Source of the DNA: Algoriphagus ratkowskyi
GTDB lineage: Bacteria > Bacteroidota > Bacteroidia > Cytophagales > Cyclobacteriaceae
Assembly: GCF_002150505.1 (NCBI RefSeq)
Contig: NZ_MSSV01000012.1
Location: forward strand, 1-64,000
Length of the DNA stretch: 64,000 nucleotides
Reading direction: 5' to 3'
Shown in pieces: positions 26,018 through 35,616 of this stretch (position 1 is the stretch's first letter; each line of letters begins with the position of its first letter). Made by a program: the position numbers and the translations under genes. The notes beneath the pieces are model-generated. The model did not search any database, was not told where the DNA came from, and worked only from the letters and a program-made list of their open reading frames with translations.

Positions 26018-26077
26018 CTCGATTTCAAAACAAAATTCGATTTGATGGTTGATTGTATAAAGGTAATCGTATTCAGA

Positions 26078-26123
26078 TTGGAAAGTTAAAACCTTTCAAC
26101 ATTTGAACCTTCCAACTTTCCAA
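26078..26123. repeat. Inverted repeat before xerD
   Basis: TTGGAAAGTT (26078-26087) and its exact complement AACTTTCCAA (26114-26123) flank a pyrimidine-rich stretch 37 bases before the xerD start. It could form a hairpin; the role is unknown. Confidence 0.4.
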
Positions 26124-26159
26124 CCTAATTTTCCAATATTTAAATTTTTCAATAGGAGA

Positions 26160-27065
26160 ATGCTCAAAACCTGGCAAAGCCATATTCGTCAATTCCGTCA
26201 TTACATCAAGTTGGAGCGCTCACTAAGCGAGAATTCTATAGAAGCTTACACGCGAGATGTGGAGAAATTAGCTAAATACTCAGAAACAAATTTTCCTGAA
26301 AAAAGCCCTTTAAACTTAGAATTGGAGCATTTACGAAGGTTTGTGAATGACCTAGCCAAACTTGAAATCTCGGATTACACGCACGCCAGAATTATCTCGG
26401 GGATCAAGGCTTTCTACAAATACCTAATGTATGAAGATGCGATCACCGAAGATCCGGCCCAGCTTCTCGAAGCGCCCAAACTTGGGCGCAAGCTTCCAGA
26501 CACGCTAAGCTATCAGGAGATCGTCCAACTTCTGGAGGCTATTCCTCTCGGCGAACCCGAAGGTCATCGCAACCGAGCCATACTGGAAATGCTTTACAGC
26601 TCAGGTTTGCGTGTATCCGAACTTACAGAATTGAAGAAAGGACAAGTTTTCGAGGATGTAGGGTTCCTGAGAGTAATCGGAAAAGGCAATAAAGAACGAC
26701 TAGTTCCTATCGGAAAAGACGCTTTGAAATATCTGAACATCTATAAAGATGAAGTTCGCGTGCATCAAGCGATAGCAAAAGGCCATGAAGAGTTTGTCTT
26801 TCTAAATCGCCGTGGTAAAAAACTTACTCGTGTGATGATCTTTCTGATCATTAAAAAAACCGCTGAGCAAGCTGGAATTGAGAAAAATATAAGTCCGCAT
26901 ACATTTCGACATTCCTTTGCCACGCATCTCATCGAAGGAGGAGCGGATCTTCGAGCAGTACAGGAAATGCTCGGTCACGAAAGCATCACTACCACGGAGA
27001 TCTACACGCATTTGGATCGGGATTATTTGAGGCAGGTGCTGACGGATTTTCATCCGAGGAAATGA
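26160..27065 (+). CDS. xerD: Site-specific tyrosine recombinase, XerC/XerD type
   Basis: 301 residues from the ATG at 26160, the usual XerD length; an upstream TTG at 26103 adds an unlikely extension through the repeat region. The N-terminal SAM-like domain covers residues 5-90. The catalytic R-H-R-H-Y set is complete: LYSSGLRVSEL, HTFRHSFATHL, LGHESI and the nucleophile tyrosine in TTEIYTHLD. It resolves chromosome dimers at dif with FtsK. No mobile-element genes are adjacent, so the housekeeping role is favoured. XerC versus XerD is not settled by the sequence. Confidence 0.92.
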   Translation: MLKTWQSHIRQFRHYIKLERSLSENSIEAYTRDVEKLAKYSETNFPEKSPLNLELEHLRRFVNDLAKLEISDYTHARIISGIKAFYKYLMYEDAITEDPAQLLEAPKLGRKLPDTLSYQEIVQLLEAIPLGEPEGHRNRAILEMLYSSGLRVSELTELKKGQVFEDVGFLRVIGKGNKERLVPIGKDALKYLNIYKDEVRVHQAIAKGHEEFVFLNRRGKKLTRVMIFLIIKKTAEQAGIEKNISPHTFRHSFATHLIEGGADLRAVQEMLGHESITTTEIYTHLDRDYLRQVLTDFHPRK

Positions 27066-27069
27066 TTAT

Positions 27070-27090
27070 TGGTTGTTGGTTGTTGGTTGT
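27070..27090. repeat. Perfect tandem heptamer TTGGTTG, three copies
   Basis: Three exact copies of TTGGTTG lie immediately after the xerD stop, followed by TTCGATA, which keeps the period weakly. The clearest example of the heptad tracts in this window. Confidence 0.75.
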
Positions 27091-27196
27091 TCGATAAGCG
27101 ATAAAAATAAATATGGTTAAATAAAACAGAATTTTGTAGTTTTTGCATGAATTATAAACTGATCACATAAAAATTCACCCTAAGTCAAATTGAATA

Positions 27197-27439
27197 ATGA
27201 ATTTTCTACTTTATAAACTTTTCCCTAGTCTTAACAGCCTGACTAAGCGCCAGAAAATAATGTTTCGCCTATTGCTTCTCAGTGTGAGTATGATACTTTT
27301 TGGAGCCTATTTTAAAATCGACGGTAAACCAAATACTGATTTAATCCTAGGTTCAGCAATGGTTATTCATGTCATTTCAATCGTTGGATTAATGAGCAAA
27401 TGGGCTAAATATAGAACGATAAGTGAGGTTTCTAATTGA
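27197..27439 (+). CDS. Small two-helix membrane protein
   Basis: 80 residues with two membrane helices (about 24-42 and 51-67) and basic flanks. The segment FGAYFKIDGKPNTDLILGSAM resembles the N-terminal hairpin of GldL-like proteins (GAxFKIxHWPG...LxxGxxxE), but the conserved glutamate and tryptophan are missing. It may be a distant relative or just a similar hairpin. It stands alone, 131 bases after xerD. Confidence 0.55.
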   Translation: MNFLLYKLFPSLNSLTKRQKIMFRLLLLSVSMILFGAYFKIDGKPNTDLILGSAMVIHVISIVGLMSKWAKYRTISEVSN

Positions 27440-27628
27440 TTAAAGTACTCTCAATCTTGTATTTAGTAGTTTAAAGACTACACTTTTTAGAGTCAAACTT
27501 ATAAGACTTAAACCAGCTTATTGTGCATGAATTTCCAACCAAGTATTCAAATTCATCTGCTTCAAGTCACACTGGACAGAAGCAAATGACTTCCGAGGTG
27601 AATTAATAATCCTCTTATATTCAAGCCC

Positions 27629-28501
27629 ATGAAACACCTGGTCATTTTACTACTCATGGTATTGATGAGTCTATTTCCAAATGAATCCCAAAAGACCCAT
27701 AAATCTTTCAAGGAGGATTTTTCTAGATCCAAATCAAAGAACTTTCGCTACGGTTCTACAGGAACTCACGCGGATTTCAAACATAAAATGGGAATTGAAT
27801 CTCTTTCTGAACCAGAGACTAGTATTCTTTCTTTCAAATTAAACCCTGATGAAAAAGCAGGGCCAGGAAAAGGCCCAGAGATTATTTCCAAGCATTTCAC
27901 CCATTTTGGAAGCTATTCGACTCGGCTCAAAGTCCCTGATGTAAGCGTAAAACAAGCAAATGTTGGAGCCGTCGTGGGGTATTTCACTTATCATGAAGAC
28001 CACAAAGGAGGGCTAAGTGAAATAGACTTTGAATGGCTGCTTGCTGACCCAAGAATCATCTACGTTGGGACTTGGACCGGTGAGCATGATAAACTTCAGC
28101 GCATCGGAAGGATCATCAATTTGGCAGAAGGGAAAATCATCGAAACAATTTCAAAGGTAAATTATGACGGCGACCCAACACAATTAACTGGCTTGCAAAA
28201 TATACCTGAAAGCATTCCTGCTATTGAGAATTACGACGCTTCTTCAAAATTCCACACGTATGGCTTTGACTGGGAAAGTGATCGCATCCGCTGGTGGATG
28301 ATTCATCCGGAGACTTCCGACACACTCGTATTGTGGGATTATCAGGGTTCACAACTCGGGATTCCTCAGCATGCTTCTAAGTACCGAATGAACTTCTGGC
28401 ATACAGACAACTGGGCCGTGGAAGGCAATCCGAATGCTCTAGAAAAACCAGAATTCCCCTTTGAGCTGGAAGTGGACTGGATGGCGTTTAACAAGAGGTA
28501 A
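27629..28501 (+). CDS. Secreted glycoside hydrolase family 16-like enzyme
   Basis: 290 residues. A signal-like N-terminus (hydrophobic 4-16) precedes a beta-jelly-roll. The GH16 catalytic motif ExDxE is present as EIDFE (Glu131 nucleophile, Asp133, Glu135 acid/base). HFGSYSTRLKVP before it and FHTYGFDWESDRIRWW after it are standard family landmarks. GH16 enzymes cleave beta-1,3/1,4-glucans, agar or carrageenan; the target here cannot be told. No SusCD pair is adjacent, so it acts outside a local utilisation locus. Confidence 0.85.
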   Translation: MKHLVILLLMVLMSLFPNESQKTHKSFKEDFSRSKSKNFRYGSTGTHADFKHKMGIESLSEPETSILSFKLNPDEKAGPGKGPEIISKHFTHFGSYSTRLKVPDVSVKQANVGAVVGYFTYHEDHKGGLSEIDFEWLLADPRIIYVGTWTGEHDKLQRIGRIINLAEGKIIETISKVNYDGDPTQLTGLQNIPESIPAIENYDASSKFHTYGFDWESDRIRWWMIHPETSDTLVLWDYQGSQLGIPQHASKYRMNFWHTDNWAVEGNPNALEKPEFPFELEVDWMAFNKR

Positions 28502-28634
28502 TGAGTTGCGATAAAACATCCCTCTAAAAACTGTTTAAAATCATTACATAAAGAACGGAAACCATAACATCACCAATTTTCCAGAACCATTATCCATCTT
28601 CCTGCCTTACGTCTGTTTACATTTTTTAAATAGT

Positions 28635-28642
28635 TACTTTTG
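28635..28642 (+). promoter_or_regulatory. -7 box (TACTTTTG) before the zinc-ribbon SDR gene
   Basis: Exact TAnnTTTG match, 21 bases before the ATG at 28664. It overlaps the frame start at 28640 and so supports the ATG as the true start. Confidence 0.5.
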
Positions 28643-28663
28643 CGCCCTCGAAAGCATTTTATC

Positions 28664-30223
28664 ATGGATAAGGAAATAAAATCAGACAACCCAGTGAAAA
28701 TCACCCCAGAACAAATTGCACAGTGCATAGCTGTTCTTGAAGGATTGAATGCCGACACTGACCTGATTTTTGACATTCCGACAGAAAGTAGGACTGCGCT
28801 CCTAATGGCTGCTGGACAATTTTCCCGACCAAGCAAGGAAGAGCTTGCCGAGCGAAAAAAAGGAGCCAAAAAGATTCACAGAAAGAAGAAATCGGAAAAA
28901 GACAAGACTGCAAGAAAAACCACCGGCATTCGTTCCGCACGGGAAGCTTCGATTTTTATCGCACCAAGCATGTTGGCGTTGACAGGTAAGGAATCCGACG
29001 AAGCTATTCAGCTGGAATCGCCACGTGAATGCTATGTCTGCAAGGAATCCTTTGACAGATTGCATCATTTCTACGACACGATGTGTACAGGCTGTGGAGA
29101 TTTCAATTATGCCAAGCGTTTTCAAACAGCAGATATGAAAGACCAAGTGGCATTAGTCACTGGGTCACGCCTAAAAATCGGCTATCACATCACACTCATG
29201 ATGCTTCGCGCTGGAGCGACGGTAATAGCAACAACTAGATTCCCGGTGGATTCTGCTTTGCGATTTGCCAAGGAACCCGACTTCAATGAATGGGGTAATC
29301 GACTTCACGTCCATGGGTTGGATTTGAGACATATTCCAAGTGTGGAGATTTTTTGCAACTACATCGAGCAGAAATATGATCGCTTAGATGTACTCATAAA
29401 TAACGCCGCTCAGACAGTTCGTCGCCCTTCTGGTTTCTATCAGCATCTGATAGAAAATGAGACATTGGCTTGGACTGATCTATCTTCTGCTTCGCAAAAA
29501 ATGCTTTCCGATCATCACGCTTGTCTGCAGGAGATACGTATTCTCAGTCAGGAATTTGCCGAACGCGAAAATAAAAACCTACCTGTTTCCTGGCATGGAA
29601 AGCAACTCGGAATTGGCCTGACCTCTTCCGCTCAGCTTACTCAAATCCCTTACAGTATCGATGATTCTTTGAGTTCTGAAGAAATTTTTCCTATAGGAAA
29701 ACTTGATGCTGATCTGCAGCAAGTGGACCTCAGAAAAACAAACAGTTGGAGATTGAAACTGGGTGAAATCCACACCAATGAGATGCTGGAGGTGCAACTG
29801 GTAAATTCTGTGGCGCCTTTTGTTCTTTGCAATCGCCTCGTGAACATCATGAAGAAAGACGACACGGGGAATAAGCATATCATCAATGTATCTGCGATGG
29901 AAGGAAAATTCCACCAGTTTCACAAAGAAGCGCGCCATCCACATACTAATATGGCAAAGGCCGCTCTCAACATGATGACGCTAACTTCTGCGGCTGATTT
30001 ACATAAGTTTGGGATTTACACCAACGCCGTGGATACGGGTTGGGTGACGGATGAAGATCCTGCGGAATTAGCAAAGCGAAAGCAAGACTTGCATGATTTC
30101 CAACCGCCATTGGATATTGTCGATGGCGCTGCACGTGTGATGGATCCGCTATTTGACGGGATCAACACAGGAAAGCATTGGAACGGAAAATTCTTGAAGG
30201 ATTATAAGCCGACTAGTTGGTAG
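28664..30223 (+). CDS. Zinc-ribbon-SDR fusion protein with altered active site
   Basis: 519 residues. Residues 1-110 are a helical, very basic leader ([13 protein letters not shown]). Next comes a four-cysteine zinc-ribbon-like unit, Cys123/Cys126 and Cys141/Cys144 (CYVC and CTGC). An SDR Rossmann domain begins at TGSRLKIG (166-173), with NNAAQ near 246. The catalytic serine is in NVSAMEG (Ser410). The YxxxK motif is replaced by TNMAK, with Thr428 in place of tyrosine and Lys432 kept. About 130 residues separate NNAA from the Ser strand, far more than in a classical SDR. Function unknown; it may not be a normal dehydrogenase. Confidence 0.75.
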   Translation: MDKEIKSDNPVKITPEQIAQCIAVLEGLNADTDLIFDIPTESRTALLMAAGQFSRPSKEELAERKKGAKKIHRKKKSEKDKTARKTTGIRSAREASIFIAPSMLALTGKESDEAIQLESPRECYVCKESFDRLHHFYDTMCTGCGDFNYAKRFQTADMKDQVALVTGSRLKIGYHITLMMLRAGATVIATTRFPVDSALRFAKEPDFNEWGNRLHVHGLDLRHIPSVEIFCNYIEQKYDRLDVLINNAAQTVRRPSGFYQHLIENETLAWTDLSSASQKMLSDHHACLQEIRILSQEFAERENKNLPVSWHGKQLGIGLTSSAQLTQIPYSIDDSLSSEEIFPIGKLDADLQQVDLRKTNSWRLKLGEIHTNEMLEVQLVNSVAPFVLCNRLVNIMKKDDTGNKHIINVSAMEGKFHQFHKEARHPHTNMAKAALNMMTLTSAADLHKFGIYTNAVDTGWVTDEDPAELAKRKQDLHDFQPPLDIVDGAARVMDPLFDGINTGKHWNGKFLKDYKPTSW

Positions 30224-30429
30224 ATTTTAAGCGGTGAGTTAGTGCTTTATAATTCCCCTCAAAAGTGCAACCCTATTACTGCTATAGCAATAGAGAGTCG
30301 TAAATCTTAAAAGCTTTCTATTTAAAAGTGGTTCTTCTAACCTGTTTACTTTCTTGATTTTTTAAGGCTCTGTACCCTACTATCAAACAATAATGCCTTT
30401 CTAAAGTAGGCATTTCGGGCTGAAAAGGA

Positions 30430-30437
30430 TAATTTTG
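30430..30437 (+). promoter_or_regulatory. -7 box (TAATTTTG) before the M20 dipeptidase gene
   Basis: Exact TAnnTTTG match, 28 bases before the ATG at 30466. A small hairpin (AATGCCT 30392-30398 with AGGCATT 30408-30414) lies just upstream near the -33 region and could be an operator or the SDR terminator. Confidence 0.5.
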
Positions 30438-30465
30438 CACCACTTACCAACTAATCCCCAGATAT

Positions 30466-31854
30466 ATGGCTGTTAATGATTTTATCCGTGACAATAAGGA
30501 TCGCTTTTTAAATGAATTGCTGGATTTACTCAGAATTCCATCGGTCAGTGCTGACCCGAAATTTAAAGGTGATGTCATTTCGGCAGCCAATTTTGTAAAG
30601 GAGAGTTTGGAAAAAGCGGGAGCTGACGTAGTTGAAATCTGCGAAACTTCTGGCTATCCAATAGTCTATGGAGAGAAAATAATCGATCCTTCCCTTCAGA
30701 CTGTTTTGGTCTATGGGCATTACGATGTACAGCCAGCCGATCCGTATGAGCTTTGGGATTCCCCTCCTTTTGAGCCTGTAATCAAAAAGACGAAAATCCA
30801 CCCTGAAGGAGCAATTTTCGCACGTGGGTCTGCAGATGACAAAGGCCAGTTTTACATGTATGTGAAAGCTTTTGAAGCGATGATGGCTTCGGGTGATTTA
30901 CCTTGCAATGTCAAGTTCATGATCGAAGGTGAAGAAGAAGTTGGTTCAAGCAACCTGGAGAAATTCGTCATCGAAAACAAAGAAAAATTAAAGGCTGATG
31001 TCATTTTGATTTCAGATACACATATGATTTCCATGCAAGATCCTTCCATCACTGTTGGACTTCGTGGCATGGCTTATATGGAAGTGGAAGTGACTGGATC
31101 CAATCGTGATCTTCACTCAGGTACTTACGGAGGGGCAGTTGCCAACCCGATCAATGTGCTTTGTGAGATGATCGCATCGATGAAAGATGAGAATGATCAC
31201 ATCACGATTCCTGGGTTTTATGACAAAGTGCAGGAGATCACAGCTGCCCAAAGAGCGCGTTTAAATGAAGCTCCTTTTGACCTAAATGAATACCAAGAGA
31301 AACTGGATATAGCAGATGTTCATGGTGAAAAAGGCTACACGACAATCGAACGAGTAGGCATACGCCCAACACTTGATGTGAATGGCATTTGGGGTGGGTA
31401 TATTGGAGAAGGTGCCAAAACGGTTTTACCGTCCAAAGCTCAAGCGAAGATCTCGATGAGATTGGTGCCTGATCAGGATTGGCATGAGATATCAACTCTT
31501 TTCGAAAATTACTTCAAATCAATTGCCCCAAAATCTGTGAAGGTGAAAGTAAAAGCACATCATGGAGGAGCTCCGGCTGTGGTTTCAGATTCATCTGTTG
31601 GATATAAAGCTGCTGAAGCTGCTATGGAGGAGACATTTGGGAAAAGACCAATTCCTACACGAGAAGGTGGATCTATTCCTATCGTTGCTTTGTTCCAGAA
31701 AGAATTGGGTTCTGATCCGATTTTATTCGGTTTTGGATTGGATACGGATGCCTTGCATTCACCTAATGAGCATTATGGAGTCAAGAATTACTTTATGGGT
31801 ATCGAAACCATTGCTGCTTTCTTCCGTCAGTTTAGAAAGCTTACAGAGAAATAG
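30466..31854 (+). CDS. M20-family dipeptidase
   Basis: 462 residues, the carnosinase/DapE-like M20 subfamily. Zinc site landmarks are VYGHYDVQPADP near residue 84, FARGSADDKGQ near 118, and EGEEEVGSSN near 149, which carries the catalytic glutamate. SDTHMISM is near 184. The dimerisation domain spans about 205-370 and includes DLHSGTYGGAVANP. No signal peptide is present, so it is a cytoplasmic peptidase acting on dipeptides. Well conserved; substrate range unknown. Confidence 0.93.
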   Translation: MAVNDFIRDNKDRFLNELLDLLRIPSVSADPKFKGDVISAANFVKESLEKAGADVVEICETSGYPIVYGEKIIDPSLQTVLVYGHYDVQPADPYELWDSPPFEPVIKKTKIHPEGAIFARGSADDKGQFYMYVKAFEAMMASGDLPCNVKFMIEGEEEVGSSNLEKFVIENKEKLKADVILISDTHMISMQDPSITVGLRGMAYMEVEVTGSNRDLHSGTYGGAVANPINVLCEMIASMKDENDHITIPGFYDKVQEITAAQRARLNEAPFDLNEYQEKLDIADVHGEKGYTTIERVGIRPTLDVNGIWGGYIGEGAKTVLPSKAQAKISMRLVPDQDWHEISTLFENYFKSIAPKSVKVKVKAHHGGAPAVVSDSSVGYKAAEAAMEETFGKRPIPTREGGSIPIVALFQKELGSDPILFGFGLDTDALHSPNEHYGVKNYFMGIETIAAFFRQFRKLTEK

Positions 31855-31909
31855 TAGTTGGTTTGGTAAAGATCAATAATTCTCTTGCCTTAAAAACATT
31901 GCTCATCAG

Positions 31910-31945
31910 GACCGAAGACAGGTGACCGAAGTAGCGAATTCGCTA
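31910..31945. repeat. Heptad tract and adjoining palindrome
   Basis: GACCGAA, GACAGGT, GACCGAA and GTAGCGA lie in 7-base register (31910-31937). The end merges with a perfect 14-bp palindrome TAGCGAATTCGCTA (31932-31945). This lies between the M20 dipeptidase and dsbD. Confidence 0.55.
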
Positions 31946-32031
31946 GCCTTATCCATAATTTAAGACGATTTTGGTATCCTCCTTCAAAACCGAAATTCCT
32001 TAAAAAGTAAATTACAATCAACCTTTCCTTC

Positions 32032-34116
32032 ATGAATAAAGCCATCGGAAAATCAGGACATTTAGTGCTTTTAGTGCTGTTTTTCTTTAGTTCTTTTGCG
32101 CAAGCACAGATCATAAAACCGCCTAAATGGACAATTTCTATAGATTCGGAAACGCTCAAAGTAGGCGAAGAGGCTAAGATTGTCTTCGAAGCTGAAATTC
32201 CTGCGGGGTGGTATATTTATGCTAATGATTTTGATCCAAATCTTGGCCCTTTACTTACAACTCTTATTCTAGATCCCTCTGAAAACTTTCAGCTGAAAGG
32301 GGATCTAAAAGCGATTGATGTAAAAACTAAGTACGAGGATGTTTGGGAAGGAAATGTCAAATACTTTATTCAAAAAGGAAGGTTTGAGCAGACGTTTATT
32401 CCAAAAGCTACAAGCGGGACAATCTCTGGATCCTTAGAGTATCAAATGTGCTCTGATTTGACTGGTCAGTGTATAAATTTTGATCAAGATGTAGAACTCA
32501 CTTTCAAAGCGGTAGGAACTGTAGAAAATAATCCTGCATTAACTACCTCCACCGATACAGGAACTACCAATAAAGAACCGGAAGTTGATTCTCCTTTCGG
32601 GATAGAAGAAGATCAGGGTGAGCAGGAAGTCGCTTCCAGCACAACATCCTTTGAGATTGTTCCTCTTCACGAGAATGAATCACTATGGGGATTTATGGTC
32701 TTGGCATTTCTGGCTGGTTTAGCTGCCTTGCTGACGCCTTGTGTATTTCCTATGATTCCTATGACGGTAAGTTTCTTCACTGGACGAGCAGGAAGCAAAG
32801 CTACTGGAATCAGAAATGCAATAGTTTACGGATTTTCAATCATCGCGATTTATACAATTGCAGGTACTGCAGTAGCAGCTATTCAAGGCCCGGAATTCGC
32901 CAATTGGTTAGCTACGCATTGGCTTCCAAATCTATTTTTCTTCGGTATATTCATTTTCTTTGCGCTGGCATTTCTTGGCATGTTCGAGATCACTTTGCCT
33001 TCAGGATTGGTGAATAAAGTGGATGAGAAAGCTGAGCAAGGTGGTATGATGGGGATCTTCTTCATGGCTTTTACCTTGGTACTGGTATCCTTTTCATGTA
33101 CAGGTCCTATCGTAGGTTCTATCCTGATATCCTCCGCAGGTGGAGAATTGATAAAGCCAATCTTGGGGATGTTTGCTTTTTCACTAGCCTTCGCTATTCC
33201 GTTTACCTTGTTTGCAATTTTCCCAGAATGGATGAATCGACTTCCAAAATCTGGTGGCTGGCTAAATTCTGTGAAGGTGGTTTTGGGTTTCTTAGAACTC
33301 GCTTTGGCATTCAAATTCTTATCCATAGCAGATCAAGTGTATCATTGGGGAATCCTCGATCGTGATATTTTCTTGATTATCTGGATCGTGATATTCAGTG
33401 GATTGGGACTTTATCTTTTGGGGAAAATTCGTCTGCCACACGATTCGCCTATGGACAGTATTGGAGTTCCAAGGTTGCTTTCAGCATTGTTTGTATTCAT
33501 GTTCGTTCTGTATATGATTCCAGGATTATTTGGCGCTCCGCTCAAATACCTAAGTGGCTATCTTCCCCCTATGTCCACACAGCAATTTAAATTAACTGGG
33601 GGGCAAAACATAGTTGAGGCTAGTGAGAATATTCTGGGCGAGTCTGTGAAATACGCAGATATCCCGCTGGAGATTCCTCATGGGATTCAAGGTTTCTTCG
33701 ACTACGAGCAAGCGATGCGAGCTGCCAAGAAAGCAAACAAACCACTTCTAATAGACTTCACAGGACATGGCTGTGTGAATTGCCGTAAAATGGAAGAGAA
33801 TGTATGGGTTGATCCTCAGGTATTAAAAAGATTAAGAGAAGACTTCGTGATGGTTGCGCTTTATATCGATGAGCGATTGGAGCTTCCCGAAAACGATTGG
33901 TACACTTCGGAATATGACGGGAAAGTCAAAAAAACGCTAGGGAAGCAAAATGCGGATTTCCAGATCACACGCTTTCAAAATAATGCGCAACCCTACTATG
34001 TGATCGTGGATCATAAGGAGAATCTCCTTGCTCAGCCTAAGGGTTACGATACCAATATTCAGACATTTATCGAGTATTTAGACGGAGCGAAACGTGAGTT
34101 TGAGGCTAGGGATTAA
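32032..34116 (+). CDS. dsbD: Thiol:disulfide interchange protein DsbD
   Basis: 694 residues in the full three-domain plan. A signal peptide (1-25) leads to the periplasmic alpha domain (about 30-170, with Cys in YQMCSDLTGQC). The eight-helix CcdA-like core (about 220-510) has redox cysteines in LTPCVFPMIP and SFSCTGPIVG. The C-terminal thioredoxin domain carries Cys581-Val-Asn-Cys584 in GHGCVNCRKM. It moves electrons from cytoplasmic thioredoxin to periplasmic thiol proteins. Its last four bases overlap the convergent porin gene, with no terminator between. Confidence 0.95.
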   Translation: MNKAIGKSGHLVLLVLFFFSSFAQAQIIKPPKWTISIDSETLKVGEEAKIVFEAEIPAGWYIYANDFDPNLGPLLTTLILDPSENFQLKGDLKAIDVKTKYEDVWEGNVKYFIQKGRFEQTFIPKATSGTISGSLEYQMCSDLTGQCINFDQDVELTFKAVGTVENNPALTTSTDTGTTNKEPEVDSPFGIEEDQGEQEVASSTTSFEIVPLHENESLWGFMVLAFLAGLAALLTPCVFPMIPMTVSFFTGRAGSKATGIRNAIVYGFSIIAIYTIAGTAVAAIQGPEFANWLATHWLPNLFFFGIFIFFALAFLGMFEITLPSGLVNKVDEKAEQGGMMGIFFMAFTLVLVSFSCTGPIVGSILISSAGGELIKPILGMFAFSLAFAIPFTLFAIFPEWMNRLPKSGGWLNSVKVVLGFLELALAFKFLSIADQVYHWGILDRDIFLIIWIVIFSGLGLYLLGKIRLPHDSPMDSIGVPRLLSALFVFMFVLYMIPGLFGAPLKYLSGYLPPMSTQQFKLTGGQNIVEASENILGESVKYADIPLEIPHGIQGFFDYEQAMRAAKKANKPLLIDFTGHGCVNCRKMEENVWVDPQVLKRLREDFVMVALYIDERLELPENDWYTSEYDGKVKKTLGKQNADFQITRFQNNAQPYYVIVDHKENLLAQPKGYDTNIQTFIEYLDGAKREFEARD

Positions 34117-35390
34117 TCCTCTTTAAACTTATAAGTCAGCAATCTAGGATTGACAGTCATCTGCACCCAACCCCAATTGTTGGTATTCTCAGAAGTAATT
34201 CCACCCTTCACGGCACTCATGCTCTCAGTCGCAAACATCTGAGAATATCCAGCTGCTAGCTTTACATATTTTCCAAGAGATGTACCATAGACTAAGTCTA
34301 GCTCAGTGCCTAGATTTTGACTTAGATCATTTGCCATTTCAGCATTTGCATAAAACAAATGAGCGTTTAAGCCCAAAGTAGATTTTTCACCTGTAGCCAA
34401 GGAAATCTTTCCATAGAGATCATTCAAGCCTACATTATTCGCGTGATTACCTACGTAGAAATAATCCATGTATCCATTAAACTTGTGATTTGTGCCATAT
34501 AGCGGGAAGAATGATTTATTCTTTTCCTCACCCACTTGATCGGTACCGCTCAAAGACTCAAAACCTGCGATCAAAGTCATTATTCCAGTCTTGTACTTTG
34601 CTTCTACCATATACTGATAGCCACTAAGGTCTGTGGCCGCATTTGCTTTTCCTGTCTGCAAATATGCCGAACCAGTAATAGCTAGCACAGAAAGAGGAAA
34701 TGTAAAATATGCACCGGTTGTTTGACGATAATAAAGACCATCCGTTACTGGAATAAGATCATTGGTGTATTTCTGAATGCCATTGTTTAGGAATAGAAAG
34801 CTGAAGGAGGCTTTGTCCCATGCTTGCGTCAAATGCGCCATCTGCATGGTTTTGTAAGAATAGCCACCTGAAATAGTGTAGTCTGTGCCTATAGAATTTT
34901 GCTTCTCTTGATTGTAAGCAAAAGCAAAATCCAACTTGAATTTATCTTTGGAATACTGAAGCATCGCAGCATCATGAAATCTACCTTGCATCGCCCAATC
35001 TACCTCTCCCAGGATTCGTTGATTATCATAGGAAATAGTTTGTCGCCCTAGCTTTAGAGCCAAATTCTCAGTGAATGAGTACCTAAACCAAGCCTGAAAG
35101 AGCGAAAAAGAATTATTGTTATCCGAAATAGTTAGCGTTTGCTCATCCCCCCAGGTGCTCACATCCTGGAAGCTGAAGTAAAGACTTAGCTTATCTTCAG
35201 TGTAGCCCATATTTAGACGCGTTCTCTGTGTGACAAATGCAGCAGGCTTTGCATCATCTGGAAAAAGACTTCCATATCCATGTCTATACTCAAAGCGTGG
35301 ACGGAGATCTGCATCAAGTGTAAACTCCTGGGCTATAGTAGTTTTCAGCGACACTAATAAAATCACCATGAGAAATATAAACTTTTTCAT
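34113..35390 (-). CDS. Outer-membrane porin, alginate-export-like
   Basis: 425 residues. A signal peptide (1-20, TTIAQ) precedes a long beta-barrel sequence with aromatic-rich alternating strands. Landmarks are LRPRFEYRHGYG, VTQRTRLNMGY, LFQAWFRYSFTENLALKLGRQTISYDNQR and the closing LLTYKFKED. This is the pattern of the AlgE/alginate-export barrel family in Bacteroidota; the substrate is not known. A good -7 box lies 29 bases upstream. It converges on dsbD with a 4-base overlap. Confidence 0.8.
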   Translation of the reverse strand: MKKFIFLMVILLVSLKTTIAQEFTLDADLRPRFEYRHGYGSLFPDDAKPAAFVTQRTRLNMGYTEDKLSLYFSFQDVSTWGDEQTLTISDNNNSFSLFQAWFRYSFTENLALKLGRQTISYDNQRILGEVDWAMQGRFHDAAMLQYSKDKFKLDFAFAYNQEKQNSIGTDYTISGGYSYKTMQMAHLTQAWDKASFSFLFLNNGIQKYTNDLIPVTDGLYYRQTTGAYFTFPLSVLAITGSAYLQTGKANAATDLSGYQYMVEAKYKTGIMTLIAGFESLSGTDQVGEEKNKSFFPLYGTNHKFNGYMDYFYVGNHANNVGLNDLYGKISLATGEKSTLGLNAHLFYANAEMANDLSQNLGTELDLVYGTSLGKYVKLAAGYSQMFATESMSAVKGGITSENTNNWGWVQMTVNPRLLTYKFKED

Positions 35391-35419
35391 AACTAAGAAA
35401 ATTCAACGGTTTGAATGCC

Positions 35420-35427
35420 CAAATGTA
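35420..35427 (-). promoter_or_regulatory. -7 box (TACATTTG) of the porin gene
   Basis: On the minus strand an exact TAnnTTTG match, 29 bases upstream of the ATG at 35390. Confidence 0.45.
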
Positions 35428-35616
35428 TATGTAAAAGACTATGGATCATGTGCTATTAGAATGATATAAATCAGGTTTAATCCTAAGTTTTGAGGATTTA
35501 TTCACTAACTGATCTGCCTGTTTTACTAATGCACTTTTAATAATTGAAGCCCTAAAAATATATGCGTGGGCGTAGCTAATTCTACAGAAGTGAATATTCG
35601 CTCTCGAAACGGAATT

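Noticed and set aside
26078..26160. Heptad register in the pyrimidine-rich tract before xerD
   Set aside because: CCAA units recur at 8 and 13 bases, not 7, so only the inverted repeat is kept.
26160..27065. XerD-like recombinase as the integrase of a mobile element
   Set aside because: Length and catalytic residues fit the chromosomal dimer-resolution enzyme; neighbours are core genes and no direct repeats were seen.
28570..29146. Overlapping minus-strand frames opposite the zinc-ribbon SDR gene
   Set aside because: Composition and lack of any domain mark them as shadows of the longer plus-strand gene.
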